The notes beneath the pieces are model-generated. The model was not told the origin of the DNA, did no database searches, and saw nothing but the letters and a program-made list of their open reading frames with translations. Positions 23,497-32,107 of a DNA stretch of 34,375 nucleotides are shown here, in pieces (positions within the stretch are counted from its first letter, which is position 1; each line of letters opens with the position of its first letter). Origin of the DNA: a virus; the IMG/VR virus record IMGVR_UViG_3300031758_009798, positions 1 to 34,375 of that record; one strand, 5' to 3'. The position numbers and the translations under genes were made by a program.

Positions 23497-23870
23497 TGCC
23501 TATTCAAATGAAGAGGTTATCTGGTCCAGACAATTTTGCCTCTGCAGATACCGAAGAAGATTTATATACAGTTCCAAGAAATACCGGTTACACAACTACA
23601 ACTGTTATTAAAGAAATTATCCTCTGCAATACCGCAGCTTCTGCTGCAACTGTCACTTTGTGGTTAAAGCCAAAAAATGTTACGGTTGCAACGGATCATG
23701 TATTTATCAATGCGCTTTCACTAGCGGCAAATGAAACTGTTACTTTATCTACATCTTTAATATTAACAAATGATGATAATACGGCTGGAGATACATATTC
23801 TGATAAAATTCGTGGAAAAGCAAGTGCAACTACAGTAAACTATATAATAAATGGTTATGAAGAGTACTGA
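23496..23870 (+). CDS. Beta-sandwich fibre-associated protein
   Basis: A 124-residue protein. The pattern LYTVPRNTGYTTTTVIKEII, then CNTAASAATVTLWL, is common in small phage proteins placed next to tail fibres, which are thought to be virion decorations. No catalytic motif is seen. It has a TAATG overlap with the previous gene. Confidence 0.7.
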   Translation: MPIQMKRLSGPDNFASADTEEDLYTVPRNTGYTTTTVIKEIILCNTAASAATVTLWLKPKNVTVATDHVFINALSLAANETVTLSTSLILTNDDNTAGDTYSDKIRGKASATTVNYIINGYEEY

Positions 23871-23875
23871 TATTT

Positions 23876-24664
23876 ATGGGAAAGTTTATTAGGGCAAATA
23901 ATACTACAACAGGAATTAGTTTTGTTGGCGGTACTTCGTCCACACATTCTGACTTACTTACCATGTCAAACTTAGTTGACGTTCCTGACTCAATTTATGG
24001 ATCCGCAGCTGATGGATCAGTAACCTTTGATGGCTCAAGTACCGTTTTGTCAATGGCGCCAGCATCTTCTGTATACACAATGACTAGGGATATATATTGT
24101 TACAACTTAACTTTATCGGCAAACGTGCGCTTAAATCCAGCTGGTTATAGAATTTTTGTACAAAATTTATTAACATTTGGTAGTGGGTCTACTATTGGTT
24201 TTACCACAGGTTTTTCTACCGCTGGATCAATACAACAGGGCGGAGCAGCAAACAATGTTTCGTTGTCGCCAGTGACACATAGCCTTGGGGGCTCAAGCGC
24301 AACATATAATGCGACAGCACCAACAGCAGCTACAGGCGGAACCAACTATTACAAACAACCATTTCAGGCAATAAAAGGATATTCCATTACTGGGTCTTCG
24401 ACTACTCCAACATTTTTAAAAGGTGGAGCTGGCGGAACAGCTGGTGCTGGAGGCGGAGTTGTAATCTTAGCTGCTAGATTTATTGGCGTTTCCAGTGGCA
24501 CTGGTTACATTAAAGCTCCTGGAACAGCGGGGGCTGGCGGTGGTGGCGGTGGTGTTATTATTATTATTTCATCTGCAGCAACATTAAATTCTGGTGTTTC
24601 CACTGATGTTACTGGTGGGACCAGCTGCGTTGCTGGAACGGTAATTTATTCACAGGTGGCATAG
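23876..24664 (+). CDS. Glycine-rich beta adhesin-like protein (paralogue of the next gene)
   Basis: A 262-residue protein. Residues about 38-100 (IYGSAADGSVTFDGSS, then DIYCYNLTLSANVRL and GYRIFVQNLLTF) form a beta-rich unit. Later come GGAGGTAGAGGGVVILAARF and TAGAGGGGGGVIIIISS, glycine-rich runs followed by hydrophobic strands. Such glycine-rich motifs resemble the sandwich of polyglycine helices in phage adhesins (Gp38 type). It shares both the N-terminal unit and the glycine-rich core with the gene at 24667. Likely part of the fibre tip. Confidence 0.75.
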   Translation: MGKFIRANNTTTGISFVGGTSSTHSDLLTMSNLVDVPDSIYGSAADGSVTFDGSSTVLSMAPASSVYTMTRDIYCYNLTLSANVRLNPAGYRIFVQNLLTFGSGSTIGFTTGFSTAGSIQQGGAANNVSLSPVTHSLGGSSATYNATAPTAATGGTNYYKQPFQAIKGYSITGSSTTPTFLKGGAGGTAGAGGGVVILAARFIGVSSGTGYIKAPGTAGAGGGGGGVIIIISSAATLNSGVSTDVTGGTSCVAGTVIYSQVA

Positions 24665-24666
24665 TT

Positions 24667-26400
24667 ATGGTTGGCAGGATTCGAAGAATAAATAAAACAA
24701 TTACACAGCGTGATGATTCAATTTTTGGCGAAGGCACTGACGGTGCTGTGACAATATCTAGTGGTACAACATATTTAACAAAAGATATGTATTACACTAA
24801 TCTAACAATCAACTCTGGCGCAACATTATTTACTAATGGTTTTAGAGTTTTTGTTAATGGAACATTAACTAATAATGGAACACTAGGAATGCCAACTTTA
24901 ACTGCAGCTACTGTAGCAGATGGTTCTGGCACAGTAGCTGGCAGACAAAACGCTCTTAATCCAGCTAAAGCATGGGGCACAAGCACAGACGCATTATCTG
25001 TAACAGATATGCACGATATGGACGATGCTGTATCAGGTTGGTTTATTACTTCAGCTGGGGCAATTACCAAAATAGGATCAGGCTCACTTGGGGTAGCTGG
25101 TTCAAGTGGAAATGTTGCGGCTGCAACTGCTGGTAATTATCCTGGTCATTCCAATACGGTTGGTGCTGCCGGTGGAACAGGCAATGCGGCGACAGCTGGT
25201 ACTGGTGGAGCAGGAGGTCTTGGTGGTGGATTGGTTATTGTTTTAGCCAAAAATATCTCTGGCACTGGTTATATAGTTAGTTATGGATTTGCTGGAAACC
25301 CAGGAAATCCTGCGGTGCAAGGTAATCCAGCTCCAAATATTAGCGGATATCATACTGGCGGATTCTATCATCATGCTATTAATGGACACAGGATAAGTCC
25401 TGCTACTAGTAATCAAAATAGCCCCCATCATAACCATGGAAACCATAATCATAATGCCGGAGTCCTTCCTGGAAATCCAACAAATGCAACAGGAGTAGTC
25501 AATGCTGGGCATCATCCTGCAACTAACAATCACGCACATGCTTCACATGGTACTAATCATAATAGTGGCAGCAATTTTAGCAATAGTCCTCCTTATGTAA
25601 TTTACGTATTAGCACATAATGGTGGGACGAATCATAACTCCGGTAACGGTCATCATCATCATCCAGCTAATGGAAGCAGGCCTTCGCCTCATCAAGCGAA
25701 TTCAAACGCTGCGCATCATAGCCATGGTTCACATACGCATACTCCAGTTCACATTTTTGGGCATGCGACATCAAACCATAATGGATCTCATTCTTGTGAT
25801 TGTAATCATGGCGCTCATCATCACAATCCTGGACATGGTCATCACGCTGGCAATCATAATGCCGGAAATCATCCCTATCCACACGGGGTGGGTGGGCATG
25901 GATCTGGGCCTAATCCAACGTCACACAACGCCCACGCTGTAACTCATCCTGGTCATGGCCATCATCATACGGCAGAAACTCCCCATGGTGCATCTAATCC
26001 GCATTCATATGGTGGAGCAAAAGGCATACCTCACTCAGCATTGGTTTTGGGTCATAATGGAAGCAATCCGCATACAAGTGGAAGCCACCCTCATGGAGCT
26101 GGAAGTACTGGGCCAAGTCCTAATGCAACCATAACTGCAGGCAGCCACAATGCAGGTGACCACACACACACGGCTGCCACAGTAAACCACAGCTCCGGAG
26201 CAGTTACCAGCAATAGAACAGCAGCTCCAACTCACACTGCAACAAATGCAAATTATACTGGTGGGTCTGGAGGTACAGCAAATCCGGGTAATACTGGTGC
26301 AACAGGGAGTACCGGTGGTATAATTGTCGTTACAAGAAACGCCGGAAATGCTGCTAATCAACTAGGACATTCTAATTATTCTAAGATACTAGATATCTAA
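24667..26400 (+). CDS. Histidine-rich adhesin-like fibre protein
   Basis: A 577-residue protein. Residues 15-80 (SIFGEGTDGAVTISSGTTY, DMYYTNLTINSGATL, GFRVFVNGTL) match the N-terminal unit of the preceding gene. About 165-215 is a glycine-rich core (GGLGGGLVIVLAKNISGTGY). Residues about 229-523 are very unusual: about 60 His among roughly 295 residues, with Asn, Gly, Ser and Pro, and about a dozen HxH motifs (HNH, HAH, HTH, HGH, HPH). After it the paralogous end resumes (GGIIVVTRN). In T4 gp37 and gp12, HxH motifs of three chains coordinate metal ions in the fibre tip, so a long metal-bound needle is plausible. This role is inference. Confidence 0.85.
   Translation: MVGRIRRINKTITQRDDSIFGEGTDGAVTISSGTTYLTKDMYYTNLTINSGATLFTNGFRVFVNGTLTNNGTLGMPTLTAATVADGSGTVAGRQNALNPAKAWGTSTDALSVTDMHDMDDAVSGWFITSAGAITKIGSGSLGVAGSSGNVAAATAGNYPGHSNTVGAAGGTGNAATAGTGGAGGLGGGLVIVLAKNISGTGYIVSYGFAGNPGNPAVQGNPAPNISGYHTGGFYHHAINGHRISPATSNQNSPHHNHGNHNHNAGVLPGNPTNATGVVNAGHHPATNNHAHASHGTNHNSGSNFSNSPPYVIYVLAHNGGTNHNSGNGHHHHPANGSRPSPHQANSNAAHHSHGSHTHTPVHIFGHATSNHNGSHSCDCNHGAHHHNPGHGHHAGNHNAGNHPYPHGVGGHGSGPNPTSHNAHAVTHPGHGHHHTAETPHGASNPHSYGGAKGIPHSALVLGHNGSNPHTSGSHPHGAGSTGPSPNATITAGSHNAGDHTHTAATVNHSSGAVTSNRTAAPTHTATNANYTGGSGGTANPGNTGATGSTGGIIVVTRNAGNAANQLGHSNYSKILDI
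25351..26235 (+). repeat. Histidine-rich low-complexity insert
   Basis: Codons CAT/CAC, AAT, GGA/GGC and AGT/AGC alternate irregularly. No fixed repeat length is seen. The insert lies between two parts shared with the preceding gene. Confidence 0.85.
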
Positions 26401-26408
26401 AAATAATA

Positions 26409-26417
26409 TGATATAAT
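26409..26417 (+). promoter_or_regulatory. Extended -10 promoter of the tailoring cluster
   Basis: TGATATAAT (TGn-TATAAT) lies 22 bases before the ATG at 26440, with AAGGAG between. No clear -35 box. It would start the oxygenase/halogenase unit separately from the fibre genes. Confidence 0.5.
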
Positions 26418-26439
26418 TGTACAAACTTAAGGAGAAAAA

Positions 26440-26685
26440 ATGTCATTTTTTAATTCAATTAGTTCAGAAAGAAAACTTCAAATTGTTGAAGCAAGAATAT
26501 CTTCATTAAAAGAACAACTATGGACACTTTTAATCGACGCAGAAATTGACCCAGACACATTAGATGTTAATACTTTTGATGCAGCTATTGATATAGCTGA
26601 AAAGTTCTCTTATTTAAGAGAACAGTATGTAAATTTAACATCTATTATTGAAAAAATGGAACAAGTAAAATCAGGATTAGAATAA
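26440..26685 (+). CDS. Small helical protein
   Basis: An 81-residue, probably all-helical protein (RKLQIVEARISSLKEQLWTL, then AEKFSYLREQYVNLTSIIEK). It is one of three short helical proteins of similar size in this cluster (with 27291 and 30491), each placed before a tailoring enzyme or putative enzyme. Not recognised. Confidence 0.75.
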   Translation: MSFFNSISSERKLQIVEARISSLKEQLWTLLIDAEIDPDTLDVNTFDAAIDIAEKFSYLREQYVNLTSIIEKMEQVKSGLE

Positions 26686-26688
26686 TTT

Positions 26689-27279
26689 ATGAAATTTAAA
26701 GAACACGCTACGTGTGTAGTTGAATATGAAAATGTTTTTGACGCACAAAAATTTATAATTCTTCTAGAAGAAGAATGCAGTGAATCATGGGGATATTTGT
26801 CTTGGCAAAGATCTACTGTTGGCACTGGTCAAGTTTCTGATATTAGAACATCTCTAAGTTGTGAGCTAGAGCCAATTAATAGCAAAGATATTCAAATAGA
26901 GCGAGTAAAGCCACTTGCCGCTGAATGGATCTCTATGTGGGAGAAAGTGGACCCCATAGTATGGGACTATAGAAATTATTTTGAGCTAGACCTAGATGCC
27001 GACGAAGGATATAGGGTGTTAAAATATTCTGCAGGAGCGGAATATGGCATTCATCACGATCATGCTCCAATGAACGCAAGAACGTTAAGTTTAGTTGCCT
27101 TTTTGAATGATGATTATACTGGAGGCAATTTAGTATTTCCTAAGTTTAATATTTCAATTAAGCCAAAAGCTGGAAGTGTTATTCTTTTTCCATCCAACTT
27201 TCCATACGCTCACATCGCAGAACCAGTAGGTGAAGTTGATGGTACAACTAAATATTCATTAGTTACATGGTTTAGATGA
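26689..27279 (+). CDS. 2OG-Fe(II) oxygenase, prolyl-4-hydroxylase type
   Basis: A 196-residue dioxygenase. The iron triad is visible: HHD in IHHDH (His 122, Asp 124) and His 175 in PYAHIAEPV. Lys 188 in KYS would bind the 2-oxoglutarate carboxylate. The strand DDYTGGNLVFPKF between them is typical of P4H-like enzymes. The family hydroxylates proteins or small molecules using O2 and 2OG. It is the first of three such enzymes downstream of the collagen-like fibre. It ends in an overlap with a short in-frame ATG of the next gene. Confidence 0.9.
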   Translation: MKFKEHATCVVEYENVFDAQKFIILLEEECSESWGYLSWQRSTVGTGQVSDIRTSLSCELEPINSKDIQIERVKPLAAEWISMWEKVDPIVWDYRNYFELDLDADEGYRVLKYSAGAEYGIHHDHAPMNARTLSLVAFLNDDYTGGNLVFPKFNISIKPKAGSVILFPSNFPYAHIAEPVGEVDGTTKYSLVTWFR

Positions 27280-27290
27280 TTGAGGAAATA

Positions 27291-27533
27291 ATGGGATATA
27301 ATCTGCAAAAAGATTTTGAATATGTACAAAGTAAACTGTGTGAAATAATAATTTTTATTGGTGGAGAAACTGATGTGATTTCTTCTTATAATATAAATAC
27401 ATTATTGCAGATGTGCGTAGATGTATATGGCCAAAATAACTACAATGACGCAGAATTGCTTAGCTTACAGCAGAGTCTTAGAAGACTTTGGTATATGTAT
27501 ACCGTATTAAAATGGAGATTAGAAAATGTCTGA
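27291..27533 (+). CDS. Small helical protein
   Basis: 80 residues, helical (NLQKDFEYVQSKLCEIIIFI, then LQQSLRRLWYMYTVLKWRLE). The ATG at 27291 has GAGGAA at good spacing; an in-frame ATG at 27276 overlapping the previous stop would add five residues. It overlaps the next gene by 8 bases. Not recognised. Confidence 0.7.
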   Translation: MGYNLQKDFEYVQSKLCEIIIFIGGETDVISSYNINTLLQMCVDVYGQNNYNDAELLSLQQSLRRLWYMYTVLKWRLENV

Positions 27534-28233
27534 AAATTATGCTAATCCAGAAATATCTAATATTTATTCAAAAACCAAAAGTTTTGAGCTATCGCACGAT
27601 GATTTAAGACAATCTTTTTTAAATGTTCTTGATAGCGAAATACAGACTGGGGTAGATAGAAGTAACGATGCAAGAGGTATGTCTCAGCAGCTGAACTGGC
27701 ACTCTGCGGTATTGGGAAATTTATGTCACGACAACAGCTCTGGACTAGATGCTGAGTTATTTGTTAGATCTTTAGCTGAGTTTGTAACTAGGTTAAAAAA
27801 TCCAAATACAGCTTTGTGTGGGACAATATGCCATCTAGTTATGGCGGAGATAAAAAAAATTGTTCCAAATATTGACTATATAAATACAGTGCACCTAGAT
27901 TATTTAGAAAAATATTTGAATGAGTCTATCGATAGCAGCAATGTCATCCTAATGCAGGATATTGAAACTTCTTCGTTAGATAAGTTTTATGATCTTATTT
28001 TTATAGACTTTGAAATATTTAGTCACGATCTGTCTTTAGTAGACAATCTTTGGGCAAAAGTAGCCCCAAATGGCTTAATGTGTTTATGGAATGTTAATGA
28101 TTTTCACAAAGTCTATCAAAGAGGCACTGGGCATGCCTGGACTCAATACCTAATGTCATTAACTGAGCGTGAAGACATGTACACTTTCCACATTCCAATT
28201 CTAACAGGATTTACGTTGGTTATTAAAAGATGA
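27526..28233 (+). CDS. Possible Rossmann-fold methyltransferase-like protein
   Basis: A 235-residue protein. The C-terminal half reads like the end of a methyltransferase fold (FYDLIFIDFEIFSHDLSLV, then LWAKVAPNGLMCLWNVNDF). A canonical SAM-binding GxGxG is missing; ALCGTICHLVMAEIKK occupies that place. It may be a divergent methyltransferase or an inactive relative. It sits just before the halogenase and overlaps it by ATGA, so their functions may be coupled. Confidence 0.6.
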   Translation: MSENYANPEISNIYSKTKSFELSHDDLRQSFLNVLDSEIQTGVDRSNDARGMSQQLNWHSAVLGNLCHDNSSGLDAELFVRSLAEFVTRLKNPNTALCGTICHLVMAEIKKIVPNIDYINTVHLDYLEKYLNESIDSSNVILMQDIETSSLDKFYDLIFIDFEIFSHDLSLVDNLWAKVAPNGLMCLWNVNDFHKVYQRGTGHAWTQYLMSLTEREDMYTFHIPILTGFTLVIKR

Positions 28234-29705
28234 ATCAAAAAAAAATTATAGTAGTAGGTTCAGGAACAGCTGGGCTTGTAACTGGATTAATTATTAAATC
28301 TTATTTTAAAGATTATAGTGTAATCAATATATCTTCCAGTAAACGTGGTATTATTGGAGTAGGAGAAGGCTCAACTGAGCATTGGCGCATATTTCAAGAT
28401 ATCATCGGCATTCATCCTCATGATATGATTAAAAATGTAGACATTACCCATAAGTATGGAATTAGATATGAAAATTGGACAAATCATACTCCTGATTATT
28501 TTCATAGCGTTGGTGGCACTGGGGTTCATTTTGGTAGCTTTTGGGCCGGATACGCAACTGCGCTAGAGAACAATAGATTGTTAACAAACACCTATTCTTG
28601 GCGCGGAATAGTAGAAGATAAAATTATTGATCTTGGTGAAAAAACACATTATGGATCTAATCAATATCATTTTGATACATTTAAGTTAAATGAGTATCTA
28701 ATTAAATTGTCTAAAGAAAAAGGAATTATTTTTATAGACGATGATGTAATTGATGTTTTTGTATCAGAAAATGGATACATTGAAAGTGTACTTACTAAAG
28801 AAAATAATCAAAATATATCTGCAGATTTTTTCGTCGATGCAACTGGATTTCATAGGCAGGTTTTAAGCAAAATTGCCGACCAAACATTTATTCCGTATAG
28901 AAAATATTTACCGTGCGATAAGGCAATAGCCTTTCCTACAGAAGCTGATCCATCAGGAAGAATACGTCCATATACTAGAGCACGAGCGCTAAAAAATGGT
29001 TGGATGTGGGAGATACCAACGTTAAGCCGTAGAGGAAATGGTTATGTATTTTCTTCTGATTTTTGTTCAACCGAACAAGCTATCAAAGAGGCTTCTGAAA
29101 TTCATGAATTTGAAGTTACTCCAGCAAAAGTTATAGATTTTACTTCTGGATATTTTAAAGAAACATGGAAGAATAACTGTATTGCTGTCGGACTTGCTGC
29201 GGGATTTGTTGAACCATTAGAGGCTACTTCAATTTCTACAACAATTCAACAAGCAAGAGTTCTATGCTCATATCTTCCAACCTTCTCTGAGAATAGAACA
29301 TATGGGATAAAAGAATATCATAGAATAATGGATTCTATTATGAATAATATTCTATGTATGATTTCTCTGCATTATATTTCAGATAGATCAGATACAGAAA
29401 TGTGGAGAGCTCAACAGTCAGCAGAAAAACCAGAATTGTTACAGCATCTTATTGAGTTGTGGAGTATACGTTGTCCGGAAACGCACGATGTGCCATCTAC
29501 AGGATATGAATTATTTGGCGCACCACATTTATGGCATGTTGCTCAGGGGCAAGGTGTGCTAAAATCAGATATTGCATCAATGCAATTGGATGCTTACGGT
29601 GCTAGATCATCTGGAATTGAAAATATAAAAAATATAGCTAAAGAATTTTTATCTCATAAATTGGTGGATCATGGTGAAGAACTCAGAAAAATTAAAAATA
29701 GTTAG
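28230..29705 (+). CDS. FAD-dependent tryptophan-halogenase-family enzyme
   Basis: A 491-residue flavoenzyme. GSGTAG (residues 10-15) binds FAD, and IGVGEGSTEHW follows as in PrnA. Lys 75 in THKYGIRYENW aligns with the catalytic Lys 79 of PrnA; Glu 331 in FVEPLEATS aligns with Glu 346. The halogenase signature WxWxIP is present (WMWEIP, 258-263), followed by GYVFSSDF. Such enzymes make HOCl or HOBr from FADH2, O2 and halide and chlorinate or brominate an aromatic ring, often tryptophan. A reductase partner is not seen. Homologues occur in cyanophages. The substrate here is unknown; the neighbours suggest protein or glycan tailoring. Confidence 0.92.
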   Translation: MNQKKIIVVGSGTAGLVTGLIIKSYFKDYSVINISSSKRGIIGVGEGSTEHWRIFQDIIGIHPHDMIKNVDITHKYGIRYENWTNHTPDYFHSVGGTGVHFGSFWAGYATALENNRLLTNTYSWRGIVEDKIIDLGEKTHYGSNQYHFDTFKLNEYLIKLSKEKGIIFIDDDVIDVFVSENGYIESVLTKENNQNISADFFVDATGFHRQVLSKIADQTFIPYRKYLPCDKAIAFPTEADPSGRIRPYTRARALKNGWMWEIPTLSRRGNGYVFSSDFCSTEQAIKEASEIHEFEVTPAKVIDFTSGYFKETWKNNCIAVGLAAGFVEPLEATSISTTIQQARVLCSYLPTFSENRTYGIKEYHRIMDSIMNNILCMISLHYISDRSDTEMWRAQQSAEKPELLQHLIELWSIRCPETHDVPSTGYELFGAPHLWHVAQGQGVLKSDIASMQLDAYGARSSGIENIKNIAKEFLSHKLVDHGEELRKIKNS

Positions 29706-30489
29706 TCCAAAAGTATTCAATGACATTCCAAAAATAAAAGAAGGTCAAGTATTTCTTTCTCCTCAAATCATGCAATTGATGGATGATGATTGTAGACCTT
29801 ATGTCAATCTTGGTAATTGGCCAGATTGGTGGAAAGAATTAAGTGGAAGCGAGGGCAGCCTGAAGAGATGTTCTGGCACATCGGATTATCTTGCTACAGG
29901 ATTTACGATCCCTTTGTGGGCTAAGGCAATGTTTAGGCCATCAGTTGATTATAAGTCGTGGGAAGCGCAATTTGATCTATCTAATGATATTGGAAATTTT
30001 GGTATAGAAAGCTTTAACTATGGACAAACGGGAGAATGTCCGGTAACAAAAGTTAGAAAAATTGAAAAAGCTAATTATGTAAAAATAATAAATCCATGGC
30101 TAACTAAAACAGCACCAGGATGGTCAAGCCTATTCTTGCCACCATTATGGGATCCTAACCCAAACTACACAATGCTACCAGCCGTAGTGAATACTGATTA
30201 CTATCATAATGCCCACATGGTTATTAATATCTTAACAGATCAACCATTTGAATTAGAAATCGGTAGACCAATGTGGCACGTAATTCCATTTAAAAGAACA
30301 AAGTCTTTAGAGGCTATTTGGGGAGATGAGTCTGCATATAACCTATTGAGATATAGGGGTTTCGGTGGGCCTTTTTCCCCAAAAAGACAAAAAAGTAAAT
30401 ATAAAAAACTTCAAAGAGAAATAGATGAATCTATTGTTTCTGAAAAGAAAAAACTATTAAATAAAATTTTTAATAAAAATAGGAGTTGA
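29671..30489 (+). CDS. DUF6065-like cupin-fold protein
   Basis: A 272-residue protein. Residues about 140-215 (INPWLTKTAPGWSSLFLPPL, then MLPAVVNTDYYHNAHMVINI and FELEIGRPMWHVIPFKR) match the pattern of DUF6065-type proteins, which are jelly-roll-like and often lie beside halogenases or oxygenases. The iron-binding His pair of cupins is not obvious. The C-terminus is Lys-rich and helical. The start overlaps the halogenase end by 35 bases, so translation is tightly coupled. Function unknown; perhaps a partner of the halogenase. Confidence 0.75.
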   Translation: MVKNSEKLKIVSPKVFNDIPKIKEGQVFLSPQIMQLMDDDCRPYVNLGNWPDWWKELSGSEGSLKRCSGTSDYLATGFTIPLWAKAMFRPSVDYKSWEAQFDLSNDIGNFGIESFNYGQTGECPVTKVRKIEKANYVKIINPWLTKTAPGWSSLFLPPLWDPNPNYTMLPAVVNTDYYHNAHMVINILTDQPFELEIGRPMWHVIPFKRTKSLEAIWGDESAYNLLRYRGFGGPFSPKRQKSKYKKLQREIDESIVSEKKKLLNKIFNKNRS

Positions 30490-30490
30490 A

Positions 30491-30742
30491 ATGGACTTCA
30501 TATTATCTGACAATGAAAAAATGGCACTTAAGTTAAGTGCTCGTAAAAAATTAGAACTAGAAATATATTCAGCTGCTATAATGGTGGGAATAGATCCAGA
30601 GGAATTGGAGATGGTTGATGGTAAATTTACATGGACACCAGTTTTTTCCGGAAATGAAGTAATGGGAGACTCTTGGAAAACTATTACTGAAAAACGTTTA
30701 AAGCAAGTTTTAAATGCATATGAAAAATTGATAGGTTCCTGA
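30491..30742 (+). CDS. Small helical protein
   Basis: 83 residues with a strong AGGAG. The helical start (ALKLSARKKLELEIYSAAIM), VGIDPEELEM and a C-terminal helix (EKRLKQVLNAYEKL) recall the small proteins at 26440 and 27291. It precedes the second oxygenase. Confidence 0.75.
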   Translation: MDFILSDNEKMALKLSARKKLELEIYSAAIMVGIDPEELEMVDGKFTWTPVFSGNEVMGDSWKTITEKRLKQVLNAYEKLIGS

Positions 30743-30756
30743 TAATAAGGATTGAT

Positions 30757-31467
30757 ATGGATCAAGCTAGTTTCTATTGGCCAGCTGGCACAGCTTCTGC
30801 AATAATGGTTGCAGACAATATTGTTGATAAAGAAATATGTGATTTAACTTTAAGTGAGTTAAAAAAATATTATAGTCAAGTCGCTTCACCAGGCCCAACC
30901 ATTAGTGGGCTAATGCCATCTATTAAAAGTAGCATGGATATAAACTGGTCACATCAAGCGATGGTTTGTCAAAATATTCCAACTGATAAATTGGATGCAT
31001 GTGAAGTCCATATTGTTGAAAAACTATTTCTCTGCATTGCTAAGTATAGGGAGCAGTTTAGGTGGCTATGGGAATGGAATGATATATCTGATACAGGATT
31101 TAGAGTGCAAGAATACAAAAAAGGTGTTGGATACTACAGAGAGCATATAGATGGTGGTATGGGTGATAAGACTTATACCAGAGACAGAATTCTTGCTGCT
31201 ATAATATATCTAAACGATGTTGAAATGGGTGGGGAAACATACTTTAGGGAGCATGAGTTGAGAGTTCCAGCAAAAGCTGGTTCGATATGTTTATTTCCAA
31301 CACATTGGACATACCCGCATCAAGGATGTCTTCCAATATCAAATGACAAGTGGATCATATCAACCTTTATACAAACACAAGCTAATGATATAGTTGAGTC
31401 TCTTGATGCACAAGAGGAAAAAGAAATTGTATTATCTTCTACGAAAATGCCAAAAAATGACAAGTAA
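30757..31467 (+). CDS. 2OG-Fe(II) oxygenase, prolyl-4-hydroxylase type
   Basis: A 236-residue dioxygenase. Iron ligands are His 130 and Asp 132 in YREHIDGG and His 188 in YPHQG. Lys 198 in KWIISTF is the likely 2OG-binding residue, and MGGETYF is typical of P4H enzymes. It is clearly of the same type as the enzyme at 26689 but diverged. The C-terminal about 30 residues are an acidic/basic tail. It overlaps the third oxygenase-like gene by 11 bases. Confidence 0.9.
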   Translation: MDQASFYWPAGTASAIMVADNIVDKEICDLTLSELKKYYSQVASPGPTISGLMPSIKSSMDINWSHQAMVCQNIPTDKLDACEVHIVEKLFLCIAKYREQFRWLWEWNDISDTGFRVQEYKKGVGYYREHIDGGMGDKTYTRDRILAAIIYLNDVEMGGETYFREHELRVPAKAGSICLFPTHWTYPHQGCLPISNDKWIISTFIQTQANDIVESLDAQEEKEIVLSSTKMPKNDK

Positions 31468-32107
31468 AACCGTATACGATTATTTTACTGGTAGACTATT
31501 GACAGTTAGACCAGACCCATTTGTGTTAGATAATGTATTATCTGAAGAAGATTTTAATAGTCTTAAGTATGATATTGAATTAGAAAAAAATAACTCAAAC
31601 TTAAACTATGATCGCACCATGGGTAGATTCACTATTTCTGATGAAAAATTATTTCAAAAAGAAAAAGAAAAACTTACCAGCCTTGCTAGAAAAATATTTA
31701 ACTCAGAAACATTAGTTCCATCATATTGTTTGTACGCTGTTTATAGAGGTCACCGGGCAAATTTGCCTCACCACATAGATGATAATGCCTGCACATATAC
31801 TATTGATTTATGCATTTCATACAAAACGCAGTGGCCCATTTATGTAAACGATATTGAGTTTAAATTAGAGCCGAATCAAGCAGTGTGCTATTATGGGGAA
31901 GATCAGTATCATTGGAGAAATAAATTTCCTGATCCAGCGAACAACGAAGTTGAAATGATTTTTTTTCATTTTATTGAACCAGATCATTGGTCAATAATAA
32001 ATGGTCAAGAATATAGAAAAGAAATATTAGGCAACTGCATTCAACATCAAAAAAAGGTTCTAAAATACTTACTTAATAGCCCAAAGGTAAATAGTGATGG
32101 TAGATAA
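31457..32107 (+). CDS. Third 2OG-Fe(II) oxygenase-like protein
   Basis: A 216-residue protein. LPHHIDDN carries a His-x-Asp (His 106, Asp 108) and His 152 in QYHWRNK is the distal ligand. The 2OG-binding basic residue near the end is less clear (EMIFFHFIEP). It is likely a divergent member of the family, probably active in iron binding. The start at ATG 31457 overlaps the previous stop; an in-frame ATG at 31394 would add 21 residues inside the previous gene. Substrate unknown. Confidence 0.78.
   Translation: MTSKTVYDYFTGRLLTVRPDPFVLDNVLSEEDFNSLKYDIELEKNNSNLNYDRTMGRFTISDEKLFQKEKEKLTSLARKIFNSETLVPSYCLYAVYRGHRANLPHHIDDNACTYTIDLCISYKTQWPIYVNDIEFKLEPNQAVCYYGEDQYHWRNKFPDPANNEVEMIFFHFIEPDHWSIINGQEYRKEILGNCIQHQKKVLKYLLNSPKVNSDGR

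Noticed and set aside
25243-26361. Open frames on both strands in the His-rich gene
   Set aside because: Shadows of the repetitive CAT/AAT/GGA codons, with no ribosome sites and odd composition. The His-rich frame is continuous with a well-behaved domain at each end.
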